From Hymenobacter cyanobacteriorum (GTDB lineage: Bacteria > Bacteroidota > Bacteroidia > Cytophagales > Hymenobacteraceae): a DNA stretch of 64,000 nucleotides. The stretch is from assembly GCF_022631375.1 (NCBI RefSeq), contig NZ_JALBGC010000001.1, forward strand, positions 310,001-374,000, written 5' to 3'. Made by a program: the position numbers and the translations under genes. The first letter of the stretch is position 1, and every line of letters starts with the position of its first letter. Of this stretch, positions 24,982 to 34,053 are shown one piece after another. The notes under the pieces were generated by a model. It had not been told where the DNA came from, searched no databases, and saw only the letters and a program-made list of their open reading frames with translations.

Positions 24982-25449
24982 ATGAACAAAAAATTACCCG
25001 TGCTTGGGCTGTTCCTGGCGCTAGCGGCTGCCGACCACGCGCAGGCCCAGGCCTCCTTAATTGCCAACGGCGTTGTGGCCGCTTTTAACATTGGCCGCAT
25101 GGCCTCACGCAAAAAAGAGGCGGTGAATGCGCCCAAGGCGGCCATCGAACAGTACCGGGGCCAGTCGTACCCGGTGCTGCGCACGCCCGATGGAGAATTG
25201 CCCAAAAAGGGCGAGGCCGAAATCAGAGAGGTCGAAACCCAGCTCGACCGCTTCCGCACCGCCCTGCGGGCCGATTCGACCAGCGTACTGTGCACGCCCG
25301 AGCAGCGCACGGCTTTTCAGGCGGCCATCGTGAGCCTGGCCCGCGCACAGTCGAAATGGGACCTGCAGCCCTACCAGCAGGAGGCCACTTTTTACCTGGC
25401 TGAGGATGCCCGCCGCCAGCGCGCGGCAGCTTCGGTGCCCGCTAAGTAG
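24982..25449 (+). CDS. Small secreted hypothetical protein between sbcD and sbcC
   Basis: 155 aa. Signal peptide MNKKLPVLGLFLALAAADHA with cleavage near 'AQA', then a mostly helical charged chain ('EIREVETQLDRFRTALRADS') and one Cys in 'SVLCTPEQRTAF'. No family was recognised. It lies between the two subunits of SbcCD, on the same strand and with its own candidate promoter, but its predicted periplasmic location argues against a role in the nuclease. The frame opens at 24865 inside sbcD; the start at 24982 gives the signal peptide. Confidence 0.7.
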   Translation: MNKKLPVLGLFLALAAADHAQAQASLIANGVVAAFNIGRMASRKKEAVNAPKAAIEQYRGQSYPVLRTPDGELPKKGEAEIREVETQLDRFRTALRADSTSVLCTPEQRTAFQAAIVSLARAQSKWDLQPYQQEATFYLAEDARRQRAAASVPAK

Positions 25450-25528
25450 GCTGTTTTTACCGCATTTTAGTTGACTCCGCGCCCGCCTTGCCCGCTTTCT
25501 GCTGGTGGGGCGGGCGTAATTTTAGGCC

Positions 25529-28500
25529 ATGAAAATTATCAGCGTCCGCTTCGCTAACCTGAACTCGCTGCCCGGTCCGTTTCTGATTCGCTTCGACGAA
25601 ACGCCCCTGGCTGATACGGGGCTGTTTGCCATTACGGGGCCTACCGGCGCGGGCAAAAGCACGTTGCTCGATGCTATTTCGGTGGGCCTCTACGGCCGGG
25701 TGCCGCGCCACGACCGGCAGGTGGGCGAAATGGTGAGCCGCCACGCCAAGGACGCGTTTTCGGAGGTCGAATTCGAAGTGCACGAAACCAACCCCGACAC
25801 CGGCACCGTGGGCCGCGTGCGCTACCGCGCGCGCTGGGAGGTGAAGCGCAAGACCCGGGGCGACGACAAAGGCGGCCTCGGCCAGGACGCCATGACGCTG
25901 GTAATGAGCCCCTCGGGCGTGGCCGTGATTTCGGGCAAGGAGGCCGTGCCGGCGCGCGTGAGCGAGCTGTCGGGGCTGGATTTTGGGCAGTTCGAGCAGT
26001 CGGTGCTGCTGAGCCAGGGCAAGTTTGCGCGTTTCCTGCACGCGCCGGAAAAGGAGCGCAGCGCCCTGCTCGAAAAGATGACCAACGTGGGCATTTACTC
26101 GCGGCTAAGCGTGGCGGCGTTTGAAAAAGCCAAGGAGGAGGAGCTGAAAACCAAGCTGCTGCGCGCCAAGCTGGACGCGACCCGGCTGCTATCGGAGGAA
26201 GAGCGGGCCGGGCTGGAGCGGCAGTTGGATGAATTGAACGAAGCCACCGAGCAGCACCACGAGGAAGAGCAGGAACTGACCATCTGCCTAACCTGGCGCA
26301 CCATTCTCGACCAACTCGACCAGCAGCTGCACAAAGCGGAGCAAGAAGCCGAACGCCTGCGCCGCGACGATGACGCCCTGCAACCGGAGTTTGCCCGGCT
26401 TGAGGGCCACCTGCGCGCGGCGGCCGTAGACAAGCCTCTGGCCCTGGCGGCCGCCGCCGAGCAGGAATTGCAGCGCCTCGACCACGACTTGCAGACGCTG
26501 GAACAAGCGCACCCCACGCTGGCACAAGCCGCCGAGATTACCAGTGCCGCCGTGGCCACCGCGCAGCAAGCGCACGCCACGGCCGAGGCCACCGAAAACC
26601 GGTTGCGCCCCATTCTGACCAAAGCGCGCGAAACCGATGTCGCGCTGGCGGCCGCCGAAACCCAGGTCGCCAAAAGCGAAAAAACCTACGAGGCTGCCCA
26701 GGAGGGCCACCGCCTGAAACAACAGAACTGGCAGCAGCAGGACCAGCAACTCACCGCGCTGGCTGAGCAGAAAGCCACGTTGGAGGCCTGGCTGCTGGCG
26801 CACAACCATGAGAATGACCTGACGTTGGAGCTAGGCGAAATCAAGCGCCAGCTACTGGACCTGGAGGGCGTGACCACGCCGCAACGGGCGCTGGAAGCCC
26901 GGCAGGAAGAGCACCTGAAAACCTTACAAACGGCTTCCGACGACCTCAAGCGCCTGCAACGCGCCGAAGCCGATGCCCTGGCCGAACAGCAGCGGCTGGT
27001 GGCGCAGGGCCGCCCCTCACGAGCCGAGCGGGATGCCCTGCTCGAAGGCACCGACGCCGCCGCGCTCGCCCAGCGCGAGGCCGAACTTACGGCCCAACTC
27101 TACCTATGCCAGCGCCTGCTGCCCCTGGCCCAAACCGCACAGGCCCAACAGGCCCGCGTGCAGGAAATCGACCACCAACAGGCCACGCAGACAGAATCGC
27201 TGCGACGAGCGGAGCTTGATTTTGGCCACCTCAAAACGCGCCGCGACGATGCCCAGCACCTGCTGGAAAGCTACCAGCGCGAGCTGCGCATCCACCAGGC
27301 CCTGGCCGACCTCAACGCCCACCGCCACCAACTGCGCGATGGCGAACCCTGCCCGCTGTGCGGCGCGCTGGAACACGCTTTCGCGGCCGATTTTACTGCC
27401 GAAGCAGGCGAGCAAGAGCAGCGGGTGACGCAGCAGCAAGCCAACCTCGCACAGGTAGACCACGAGCTAAGAACCGCCGACCAAGCCCTGGTGCGCCAGC
27501 AAACCGAGCAGCAACAGCTGCTGCTGCGCCGCCAGGAGGCTGCCGAGGCCGTAACGCTGGCGCAGGCCCAGGCGGCTGAACTGGCAACTGGCCTGGCATC
27601 GGCCCTGCCTGACCCAGCCAGCCCGATGGCCATCGAACAGCGCCTGGCTGAAACCCGCACGGCCCAAGCCGCCGCCGCGGCCACTTGCCGCCGGTTGGCC
27701 GATTTGGATAAGCAGTTGGCGGAGCTGAAGGAACAGCACACCGAAGCGGGCACCGCGGCCATTCGGGCCCGTGGCGAGGCTGCGCTGGCCAGCCAACGCC
27801 ACGAAACCGCCCAGCTGAAACTGGCTGAACTGAAAAACGAACTGGCCGACTACCGCGAGCAGGCGGCCAATTACCGCCAGGTTATTCAGGGCCTGCTGCG
27901 GCCCCATGGCCTGGTGCTACCGCCGACTCAGCCCTACGACGGGGTGCTGGCCACCCTTGGCGAGCGGGCCAGCGCCTTTGTAAGCCAGCGCGAAGCTCTC
28001 AAAACCCTCGACGACAACATCACCCGACAGCAGGCGCAGCAGCAGTCGCAAAGCCAGGTGCTGGCCGAACAGCAGCGCTTGCTCGTGGCTAGCGCGGCGG
28101 CGCTGGCTAGCGAGCAAGCCGGTTTGGAACAGCAGCGAAAAGCCCGGCTGGCCGATTACGGCGGCCTCGACCCTGCCGGGGAATTGGCGCAGCTGCAACG
28201 CCAGGTCCAGGAAATGGCCCGGGCATACCAACACGCTCAAGCCGAGCAGAATACCCACCAGCAGGCGCTCACAAAGAACCGCACGCTTTTCACGCAGCTT
28301 CAGCAGCAGCAGAACCAATCGCACGCCACTGCCGAAGCCCGCCGGGCCGAGCTTACGGCGGCCCTCGCTACGGCCAGCTTTGCCACGGCCGATGAAGCCC
28401 GGGCCCTGCTCCTGCCCGCCGCCGAAGCCGAACGCCTCGCCCGCCGCCGCCAGGACCACCACACGGCCCAGGCTGCCACCGCCCGCCGCCTTGCCGACCT

Positions 28501-29242
28501 CACCGCCGAGCTGCACCACCACGCCGAGGCCGGCCTCACGCCCCACACCGCCGCCGAACTCACGGCCCAGCTCAATGCGCTGTCGGCAGCCGATGACATT
28601 CTGCAGCAGAAGCTCGGAGCCGTAGGCAACCAGTTGAAGCAGGACGACGATGCCCGCCAATTGCTGGCCGCCGGCCTGCACGAAATGACGCTCCGCCAGC
28701 AGGAAGAGCAACGCTGGCAGGACCTGAGCGAGCAAATTGGCTCGGCGCGGGGCGACAAATTCAGCCAGTTTGCCCAGGGCCTCACGCTCACGCACCTGGC
28801 CCGGCTGGCCAACCTGCGCTTGCGTCAGCTCACGGGCCGCTACACCATCCTGAAAACGCCTAACCGCAACCTGGAGCTGCAAATAGTCGACCACGACCAG
28901 GCCGACACGGTGCGCCCCATGGCCTCGCTTTCGGGTGGCGAAAGCTTTCTGGTGAGCCTGGCCCTGGCCCTGGGTTTGAGCGAACTAGCCGGCCACAAGG
29001 CCCGCATCGAGTCGCTGTTTATCGACGAAGGCTTTGGTACGCTCGACCCCGACGCCCTCAACACGGCCCTCGATGCGCTGGAAAAGCTCCAGCACTCGGG
29101 CAAGATGATTGGCATCATCTCCCACGTGTCCGACCTCAAGGAGCGCATCGGCACCCAGATTCGGGTGCGGCCCGGCGCAGGCGGCAACAGCACCGTGCAC
29201 GTAGTCGACCTGCGCGGCGATGAAACCGACTGCGCGGTGTAG
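25529..29242 (+). CDS. sbcC: Exonuclease subunit SbcC (Rad50/SMC-like ATPase)
   Basis: 1237 aa. Walker A 'GPTGAGKSTLLDAI' (about 34-47) is followed by two long coiled coils flanking the zinc hook 'CPLCG' (about 608-612). The ABC signature is 'SLSGGESFLVSLALALG' and Walker B 'LFIDEGFGTLDPDAL'. It forms an ATP-dependent nuclease complex with SbcD that opens DNA hairpins and long palindromes. The coiled coil is Gln/Ala-rich. Start ATG at 25529, preceded by 'taattttag', a weak -7. Length and motif order are normal for the family. Confidence 0.95.
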   Translation: MKIISVRFANLNSLPGPFLIRFDETPLADTGLFAITGPTGAGKSTLLDAISVGLYGRVPRHDRQVGEMVSRHAKDAFSEVEFEVHETNPDTGTVGRVRYRARWEVKRKTRGDDKGGLGQDAMTLVMSPSGVAVISGKEAVPARVSELSGLDFGQFEQSVLLSQGKFARFLHAPEKERSALLEKMTNVGIYSRLSVAAFEKAKEEELKTKLLRAKLDATRLLSEEERAGLERQLDELNEATEQHHEEEQELTICLTWRTILDQLDQQLHKAEQEAERLRRDDDALQPEFARLEGHLRAAAVDKPLALAAAAEQELQRLDHDLQTLEQAHPTLAQAAEITSAAVATAQQAHATAEATENRLRPILTKARETDVALAAAETQVAKSEKTYEAAQEGHRLKQQNWQQQDQQLTALAEQKATLEAWLLAHNHENDLTLELGEIKRQLLDLEGVTTPQRALEARQEEHLKTLQTASDDLKRLQRAEADALAEQQRLVAQGRPSRAERDALLEGTDAAALAQREAELTAQLYLCQRLLPLAQTAQAQQARVQEIDHQQATQTESLRRAELDFGHLKTRRDDAQHLLESYQRELRIHQALADLNAHRHQLRDGEPCPLCGALEHAFAADFTAEAGEQEQRVTQQQANLAQVDHELRTADQALVRQQTEQQQLLLRRQEAAEAVTLAQAQAAELATGLASALPDPASPMAIEQRLAETRTAQAAAAATCRRLADLDKQLAELKEQHTEAGTAAIRARGEAALASQRHETAQLKLAELKNELADYREQAANYRQVIQGLLRPHGLVLPPTQPYDGVLATLGERASAFVSQREALKTLDDNITRQQAQQQSQSQVLAEQQRLLVASAAALASEQAGLEQQRKARLADYGGLDPAGELAQLQRQVQEMARAYQHAQAEQNTHQQALTKNRTLFTQLQQQQNQSHATAEARRAELTAALATASFATADEARALLLPAAEAERLARRRQDHHTAQAATARRLADLTAELHHHAEAGLTPHTAAELTAQLNALSAADDILQQKLGAVGNQLKQDDDARQLLAAGLHEMTLRQQEEQRWQDLSEQIGSARGDKFSQFAQGLTLTHLARLANLRLRQLTGRYTILKTPNRNLELQIVDHDQADTVRPMASLSGGESFLVSLALALGLSELAGHKARIESLFIDEGFGTLDPDALNTALDALEKLQHSGKMIGIISHVSDLKERIGTQIRVRPGAGGNSTVHVVDLRGDETDCAV

Positions 29243-29245
29243 CGA

Positions 29246-30304
29246 CTATTGGCTGAATGCTTTTACCTCGGCCCAGGTCCAGTAGTTCTTTGCCACAATG
29301 CCCGCGTAGCCCGTCCGAAAAAACGCCACCACTTCCCGCTCCAGCACCTCGGGCGCGATGGATGAGGCGTAAATCGGCCGGCCGTCGGGGTCGGCGTAGC
29401 GCTCGGCTTTGGTGAGCTTCTTCCCGGTGAGGCGCAGCAGCGGGCCAGTGTCGGTAATGCCGTCGGCGGCCCATACGCGGCCGCTGGTTTCCAGCGCATT
29501 CAGGCGGGCTGCCAGCGGGGCCAGGCTCAGGCGCGGCAGCGTGGGGCGGCTTTCGAGGTCAATCCAAGTGGTGTATTTGTATTCGAGCTCGTAGCGCCGG
29601 CCTTCGTACACACTCAGCACAATATCGGAGCCGGCCGTGGGGCCGAACAAGGCATAATAGGGTGCCGGCGCGGGCGTTTCGACCACGGCCAAGCCAATTT
29701 CCGGGTAAACCCGCCGCTGCGTGGGCGGCGCTTGCAGCCGAGCCACGGCGGCGTGCACACGGTCGACCTCCGGCTGCCAGGCGGCGCGGCCGCTTTCGGG
29801 GTTTTCGAGCACGGACGCGAAGCGGGGCAGAAACCACTCGAACTTCTCGGCCGAAGCCTCATCCTCGCGCCGCCGCCGGGCCGGGGCGCCGAAAGGCTCA
29901 TAGAAGCGAGCCTTTTCCTCGGCGTTCAGCCAGCACACCAGCTGCAGCGCGTGGCGGGCCAGCGGGTGCGCAAAGTCGATTTCCCGAAAATCGCCCAGCC
30001 CGGCCACCAGGCGCAGCAATTCTTCGTGGCGCAACGCCAGCGCCGGGTTCAGCAGCGCCCACACGCCCACGAAGCCATCCACGTCGAAGTGGTTAGCCGT
30101 TACGGTCCCAGCTTCGAGGCCCGGCGTGGCGGGGTGGTGCAGGGCGCGCAGGGCCGAGCCGGCGCTGGTATCGTCACGCAACGGAGCGGGCGTGGCGGCC
30201 CCGCGCCAGTGGGCCAGGGTGAGCACTGCGCCCAGCCCCACGCTATCGACCACGATAGTAGGCTGCTGCCGAAGCTGAGCAAAAGGAACGAAGTCACGGT
30301 TCAT
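29246..30304 (-). CDS. Conserved hypothetical protein (DUF6687-like)
   Basis: 352 aa, no signal or membrane segment. The N-terminal part has 'TIVVDSVGLGAVLTLAHWRG' and 'TANHFDVDGFVGVWALLNP'; the H-x-D-x-D-G element recalls the metal-binding motif of DHH phosphoesterases, but the rest was not matched. The C-terminus has 'EYKYTTWIDLESRPTLPRL'. From memory it resembles the family named DUF6687. Start ATG at 30304; an upstream start at 30331 adds nine residues. It is convergent with sbcC, with only three bases between stops. Confidence 0.68.
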   Translation of the reverse strand: MNRDFVPFAQLRQQPTIVVDSVGLGAVLTLAHWRGAATPAPLRDDTSAGSALRALHHPATPGLEAGTVTANHFDVDGFVGVWALLNPALALRHEELLRLVAGLGDFREIDFAHPLARHALQLVCWLNAEEKARFYEPFGAPARRRREDEASAEKFEWFLPRFASVLENPESGRAAWQPEVDRVHAAVARLQAPPTQRRVYPEIGLAVVETPAPAPYYALFGPTAGSDIVLSVYEGRRYELEYKYTTWIDLESRPTLPRLSLAPLAARLNALETSGRVWAADGITDTGPLLRLTGKKLTKAERYADPDGRPIYASSIAPEVLEREVVAFFRTGYAGIVAKNYWTWAEVKAFSQ

Positions 30305-30656
30305 GGCGCAAAGCTGCGGCCGAATTGACAAAGGTGCTACTGCGGGTCACTTTCGCTGTTTTTCCCGCCCCGGCCATCAGCAGTAAGCCGCTGGATGCAA
30401 AAACTTTCAGTTCTTTCAGGCCGCCGGTTTTGCTGTGTTGCTCGTGCTTATCAGGGCTACGGCCGAGTTTTTTCTCGCTTTGGCCGAATAAATTGCCTTT
30501 CATGCATTTGCCGGAAGGAATATTTACCTGACGTCGGCCAGCGGCTATTTGTGAAACCCGGTTTGTGGCGTTAACTTGGCAAGCAATGCGCGCCGCTGGC
30601 AACATTTTGCACCAACTTTCTCACAATAGTTTCCACATTTTTTCCTTTATCCTGTG
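30305..30656. other. Intergenic region between divergent genes
   Basis: About 350 bases, AT-richer than the flanking genes. A degenerate minus-strand -7 (CACCTTTG, complement of 30329-30336) could drive the 29246-30304 gene. On the plus strand, 'gcggctatttgtg' and 'ggcaacattttgc' are weak -7 candidates for the 30657 gene. Short ORFs on both strands here lack family support. No RNA gene or repeat element was seen. Confidence 0.45.
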
Positions 30657-31091
30657 ATGATACTCGTACCTGCTTGCCTGCTTCGCAAATTGCCGATGGC
30701 CGGTTTCTTACTCGCGCTGCTTCTGCTCGGCAATGCCCCCACTGCCAAGGCCCAGACCTGGATGGTGAGCACCACTGCGCAAATCAAGCTCGGGGTGCTC
30801 GATAAGTACGGCCAGCTCGGCCCCTACACGGCTACTTTCATCGTGCACAACGAGCGCACCGGCAAAGACTACTTCCTGGTGAAGGAGCTGACCAAGGGCC
30901 AAACCGGCATCGATGTGCTGTTCCCCACCGAAGCGTCGGACCCCGAGTATTTCAAAGCCGAATCGGGCGAAGCAGCTTCGGCCATTCCGGGCCGCTATAC
31001 CTGGGAATGCCGCGTGAAAGGAGCACGGGTCGTGGGCGGGCATTTTGTCTTCCCCGAGGTTGGCAACGACATCTCGGTGGTGCAGCGCTAA
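30657..31091 (+). CDS. Secreted hypothetical protein, 144 aa
   Basis: Starts ATG 30657 (an ATG at 30696 is an alternative). N-terminal signal with hydrophobic 'MAGFLLALLLLGNAPTAKAQ', then a compact beta-rich chain containing 'YTATFIVHNERTGKDYFLV', 'GIDVLFPTEASDPEYF' and a C-terminal 'GHFVFPEVGNDISVVQ'. No Cys pairs or catalytic motif. Not recognised. A terminator follows 26 bp after the stop, so it is transcribed apart from the thioredoxin gene. Confidence 0.68.
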   Translation: MILVPACLLRKLPMAGFLLALLLLGNAPTAKAQTWMVSTTAQIKLGVLDKYGQLGPYTATFIVHNERTGKDYFLVKELTKGQTGIDVLFPTEASDPEYFKAESGEAASAIPGRYTWECRVKGARVVGGHFVFPEVGNDISVVQR

Positions 31092-31116
31092 GCAACTCAT
31101 CAGTATTTTTTCGTTA

Positions 31117-31143
31117 AAAGCCCGGCTCTTGGCCGGGCTTTTT
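31117..31143 (+). terminator. Rho-independent terminator
   Basis: aaaagcccggc - tctt - ggccgggcttttt: stem plus T-run after the 30657-31091 stop. Confidence 0.85.
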
Positions 31144-31236
31144 CGTTTTCCCGTATTCTCTTGGTGCAGCCGGCCGCTGGCGGGCGCCAGCAACTGGCTG
31201 CAATCGTCTTCTTTTTCGCCCTTTTTCCTTTTTCCC

Positions 31237-31548
31237 GTGCCCCGCAAGTCCTTTTCCGAGCTCATCGACAGCCCCGGCATGCCCGTGCTGGTCGATTTCT
31301 ACGCCACCTGGTGTGGCCCCTGCAAAACCATGGCCCCCATTCTGGAACAGGTGGCGGCCCAGCACGGCGGCAAGCTGCGCGTCATCAAAATCGACGTGGA
31401 CAAGAACCAGGCCGTGGCCCAGCAGTATCGCGTGCAGAGCATCCCGACGCTGATTCTGTTCCACAAGGGGCAGCCGGTGTGGCGGCAGGCGGGCGTGGTG
31501 CCCGCCCCCCAGATTGCCCAGGCCCTGCGCCCTTTTGTGGAGCAATAG
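31237..31548 (+). CDS. trxA: Thioredoxin
   Basis: 103 aa with the redox motif 'ATWCGPCKTMAPI' (about 23-35), then 'VIKIDVDKN' and the cis-Pro loop 'VQSIPTLILFHKG'. It is a soluble cytoplasmic disulfide reductase. The start is taken as GTG 31237 (VPRKSFSELIDSPG), which gives the standard thioredoxin length; no ATG in frame fits, and the frame continues upstream through the preceding terminator. Confidence 0.88.
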   Translation: MPRKSFSELIDSPGMPVLVDFYATWCGPCKTMAPILEQVAAQHGGKLRVIKIDVDKNQAVAQQYRVQSIPTLILFHKGQPVWRQAGVVPAPQIAQALRPFVEQ

Positions 31549-31595
31549 CGCACCGGGCGCAAACTATCCGGCCCGGGGCGGCGTTGCGCGAGGGC

Positions 31596-31603
31596 TACCT
31601 TTG
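31596..31603 (+). promoter_or_regulatory. Candidate -7 element TACCTTTG
   Basis: TAnnTTTG match 23 bp before the TonB-receptor ATG. No spaced -33 TTG was seen. Confidence 0.5.
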
Positions 31604-31626
31604 TGCCTCGCCCTGTTCGCTGCTGT

Positions 31627-33984
31627 ATGGTTTTTAGTTTGACGACGCGCTGTTTCTGGATTGTTACGCTTCTGGTTTTATTGAATGCCGTGCCCGGCCG
31701 GGCGCAGGAGGCTGCGCGCATTACGCTGAGCGGCACCGTGCGCGGCGCGCACGGCGAAACCCTGCCCGGGGCCAGCGTGGCGGTGCCCGCCCTGGCCACC
31801 GGCACCGCGGCCGACTCGGTAGGCCACTACCGCCTGAGCCTGCCGGCCGGCCGGGTGCAGTTGGTGGTCACGTCCATCGGCTACCGCACCATTACCCGCG
31901 ACCTCAACCTGACCAAAAGCCAGCGGCTGAGCTTCGACTTGGAGGAAAACAACCAGGAGCTGGGCGAGGTGCTGGTAACGGGCAGCGTGAGCCTGGAGCA
32001 AAAGCTGAAAACCACCCAGATGGGCGTCGAGCACCTCAACATTCGCGAAGCGAAGCTGCTGCCGGCGCTGTTTGGCGAAGTTGATATTCTGAAAACGCTG
32101 CAGCTGAAGCCCGGCGTGCAGAGTGGTGGCGAGGGCACCAGCGGCCTGTTCGTGCGCGGCGGCTCATCGGACCAGAACCTGGTGCTGCTCGATAACACGG
32201 TGGTGTACAACCCCAACCACTTGTTCGGGCTGTTTTCAGTGTTCAACTCCGATGCGGTGCAGAGCGTGGACTTGTACAAGTCGGGCTTTCCGGCGCAGTT
32301 TGGCGGGCGGCTGTCGTCGGTAGTCGATGTGAAGCTGCGCGAAGGTGACCGGCAGAAGTACGTGGCCACGGGCGGCATCGGGCTGATTTCGTCGCGCGGT
32401 ACGCTGGAAGGGCCCATCAACAAGGGCAAGGGCTCGTTCATCGTGAGCGGGCGGCGCACGTATTTCGATATCTTCACCCGCGCCCTCAACAAGCGCAACG
32501 AGGGCAAGGAAGACTACAGCCCGATTCCGGACTACTATTTCTACGACCTCAACGCCAAGGCCAATTATACGCTGGGCGAGAAGGACCAGCTGTTTCTGAC
32601 CGGCTACCTGGGGCGCGATATCTTCGGTTTCAGCAGTACCGGCGGCTTCAATTTCAGCTTTCAGTGGGGCAACACGCTGGGCGCGCTGCGCTGGAACCAC
32701 GTGTTTTCGCCCAAGCTGTTCGTGAACACCACGGCCTCGGTTTCGGACTATAAATACAGCCTCGTCAACAAGCTCGACCAGTTCAGCTTCACGCTCGGTT
32801 CGCGCATCACCGACTACACCGGGCGCACCGATTTTGAGTACACGCCCGACGACCGGCACCAAGTGAAGTTTGGGGCCACGGCCACGCAGCACACCTTTGG
32901 CGTGGGCCGGCTCGATGCCAACTCCGGCGATGGCCGTGTGAATTTCGGCTCCGATGTAAACTACTACGGCCTCGACGGTGCCGTGTACGCTTCCGACAAC
33001 TACAAGGCCACCGACAAGCTGCAGCTCGAGGGCGGCCTGCGGCTGACGGGCTTCCGGAGCGGCGACAACCAGTACGGCGGCCTGGAGCCGCGCGCCGCCG
33101 CCCGCTACTCGCTGAATGAGAAAACCTCTTTCAAGCTGAACTACGCGCTGATGTACCAGTACGTGCACCTCGTCACGAACTCAGGCGCGACGCTGCCAAC
33201 GGATATCTGGTACCCCTCGCGGCTGCGCGTGAAGCCGCAACGCTCGCAACAGGTGAGCGGCGGGGGCAGCTTTTTGCTGTTTGGCGGTAAGTACCTGCTC
33301 ACCAACGAGCTGTATTACAAGTGGGGCCAGAACCAGGTTGATTTCCGCGACGGCGCGCAGCTGTTTGCCAACCCAGACTTGGACGCGGAGTTCATTTTTG
33401 GCAAAAGCTGGGCCTATGGCAACGAAATTTACTTAGAGAAGAAAACCGGCCGCACCACCGGCTGGATTGGCTACACGCTGGCTTGGAGCTGGCGCAACTT
33501 CCAGCCCCAGAACGGCACCAACGGCGTGAACAATGGCCGCGACTTCCATCCCAATTACGACCGCCGCCACAACCTGACCGTGGTGGTCATGCACCAGCTT
33601 AACCCCCGGCTCAGCCTCACGGCCAGCTTCATTTACACCTCGGGCAACCTGACCACGCTGCCGCTGGGCCGCTTTGGGGTGCAGGACATTCCGGGCTCGA
33701 GCGTGGGCATCGACCCGCGCCCGGTACCCATCTACCCCGACCGCAACTCCTACCGCCTCATCCCCTACCACCGGCTCGACCTCGGCGCGGTGTATAAAGT
33801 AGGCACTCGCCGCAACAACGACTTGACGCTGAGCATTTATAATGCCTACAACCGCCGCAACGCGTACTTCGTGTTTTTTGACACGGTGCGCGACAAGGCG
33901 ACCAACCGCACCACGGGCTTCGCGGCCAAGCAGGTGTCGCTGTTCCCGGTCATCCCGTCGCTCACATACAATTTCCGGTTTTAA
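31627..33984 (+). CDS. TonB-dependent receptor with carboxypeptidase-like N-domain
   Basis: 785-aa outer-membrane transporter. Signal peptide (about 1-27, ending 'GRAQ'), a CarboxypepD_reg-like beta-sandwich ('LPGASVAVPALATGTAADS', about 40-115), a plug domain ('PGVQSGGEGTSGLFVRGGSS', 'VLLDNTVVYNPNHLFGLFSV') and a beta-barrel ending in an aromatic residue ('SLTYNFRF'). The following DUF4249 lipoprotein is its usual partner in Bacteroidota, a pair distinct from SusC/SusD. The ligand is unknown. Start ATG at 31627. Confidence 0.92.
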   Translation: MVFSLTTRCFWIVTLLVLLNAVPGRAQEAARITLSGTVRGAHGETLPGASVAVPALATGTAADSVGHYRLSLPAGRVQLVVTSIGYRTITRDLNLTKSQRLSFDLEENNQELGEVLVTGSVSLEQKLKTTQMGVEHLNIREAKLLPALFGEVDILKTLQLKPGVQSGGEGTSGLFVRGGSSDQNLVLLDNTVVYNPNHLFGLFSVFNSDAVQSVDLYKSGFPAQFGGRLSSVVDVKLREGDRQKYVATGGIGLISSRGTLEGPINKGKGSFIVSGRRTYFDIFTRALNKRNEGKEDYSPIPDYYFYDLNAKANYTLGEKDQLFLTGYLGRDIFGFSSTGGFNFSFQWGNTLGALRWNHVFSPKLFVNTTASVSDYKYSLVNKLDQFSFTLGSRITDYTGRTDFEYTPDDRHQVKFGATATQHTFGVGRLDANSGDGRVNFGSDVNYYGLDGAVYASDNYKATDKLQLEGGLRLTGFRSGDNQYGGLEPRAAARYSLNEKTSFKLNYALMYQYVHLVTNSGATLPTDIWYPSRLRVKPQRSQQVSGGGSFLLFGGKYLLTNELYYKWGQNQVDFRDGAQLFANPDLDAEFIFGKSWAYGNEIYLEKKTGRTTGWIGYTLAWSWRNFQPQNGTNGVNNGRDFHPNYDRRHNLTVVVMHQLNPRLSLTASFIYTSGNLTTLPLGRFGVQDIPGSSVGIDPRPVPIYPDRNSYRLIPYHRLDLGAVYKVGTRRNNDLTLSIYNAYNRRNAYFVFFDTVRDKATNRTTGFAAKQVSLFPVIPSLTYNFRF

Positions 33985-34002
33985 TTCTTTGTTAAGTATT
34001 AA

Positions 34003-34035
34003 GAACGTCATGCTTCGACTGCGCTCAGCATGACC
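34003..34035. repeat. Decayed family A element reduced to about 33 bp
   Basis: gaacgtcatgct joins directly to tcgactgcgctcagcatgac: the outer end of the left arm fused to most of the right arm, as if the centre was deleted. Its last bases supply an ATG (34030) in frame with the next gene. Confidence 0.75.
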
Positions 34036-34053
34036 GCCAAAACTGATTTACCA

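Noticed and set aside
30294-30605. Possible minus-strand gene of 103 codons in the 30305-30656 gap
   Set aside because: No similarity, no promoter, and it overlaps the start of a better-supported gene.
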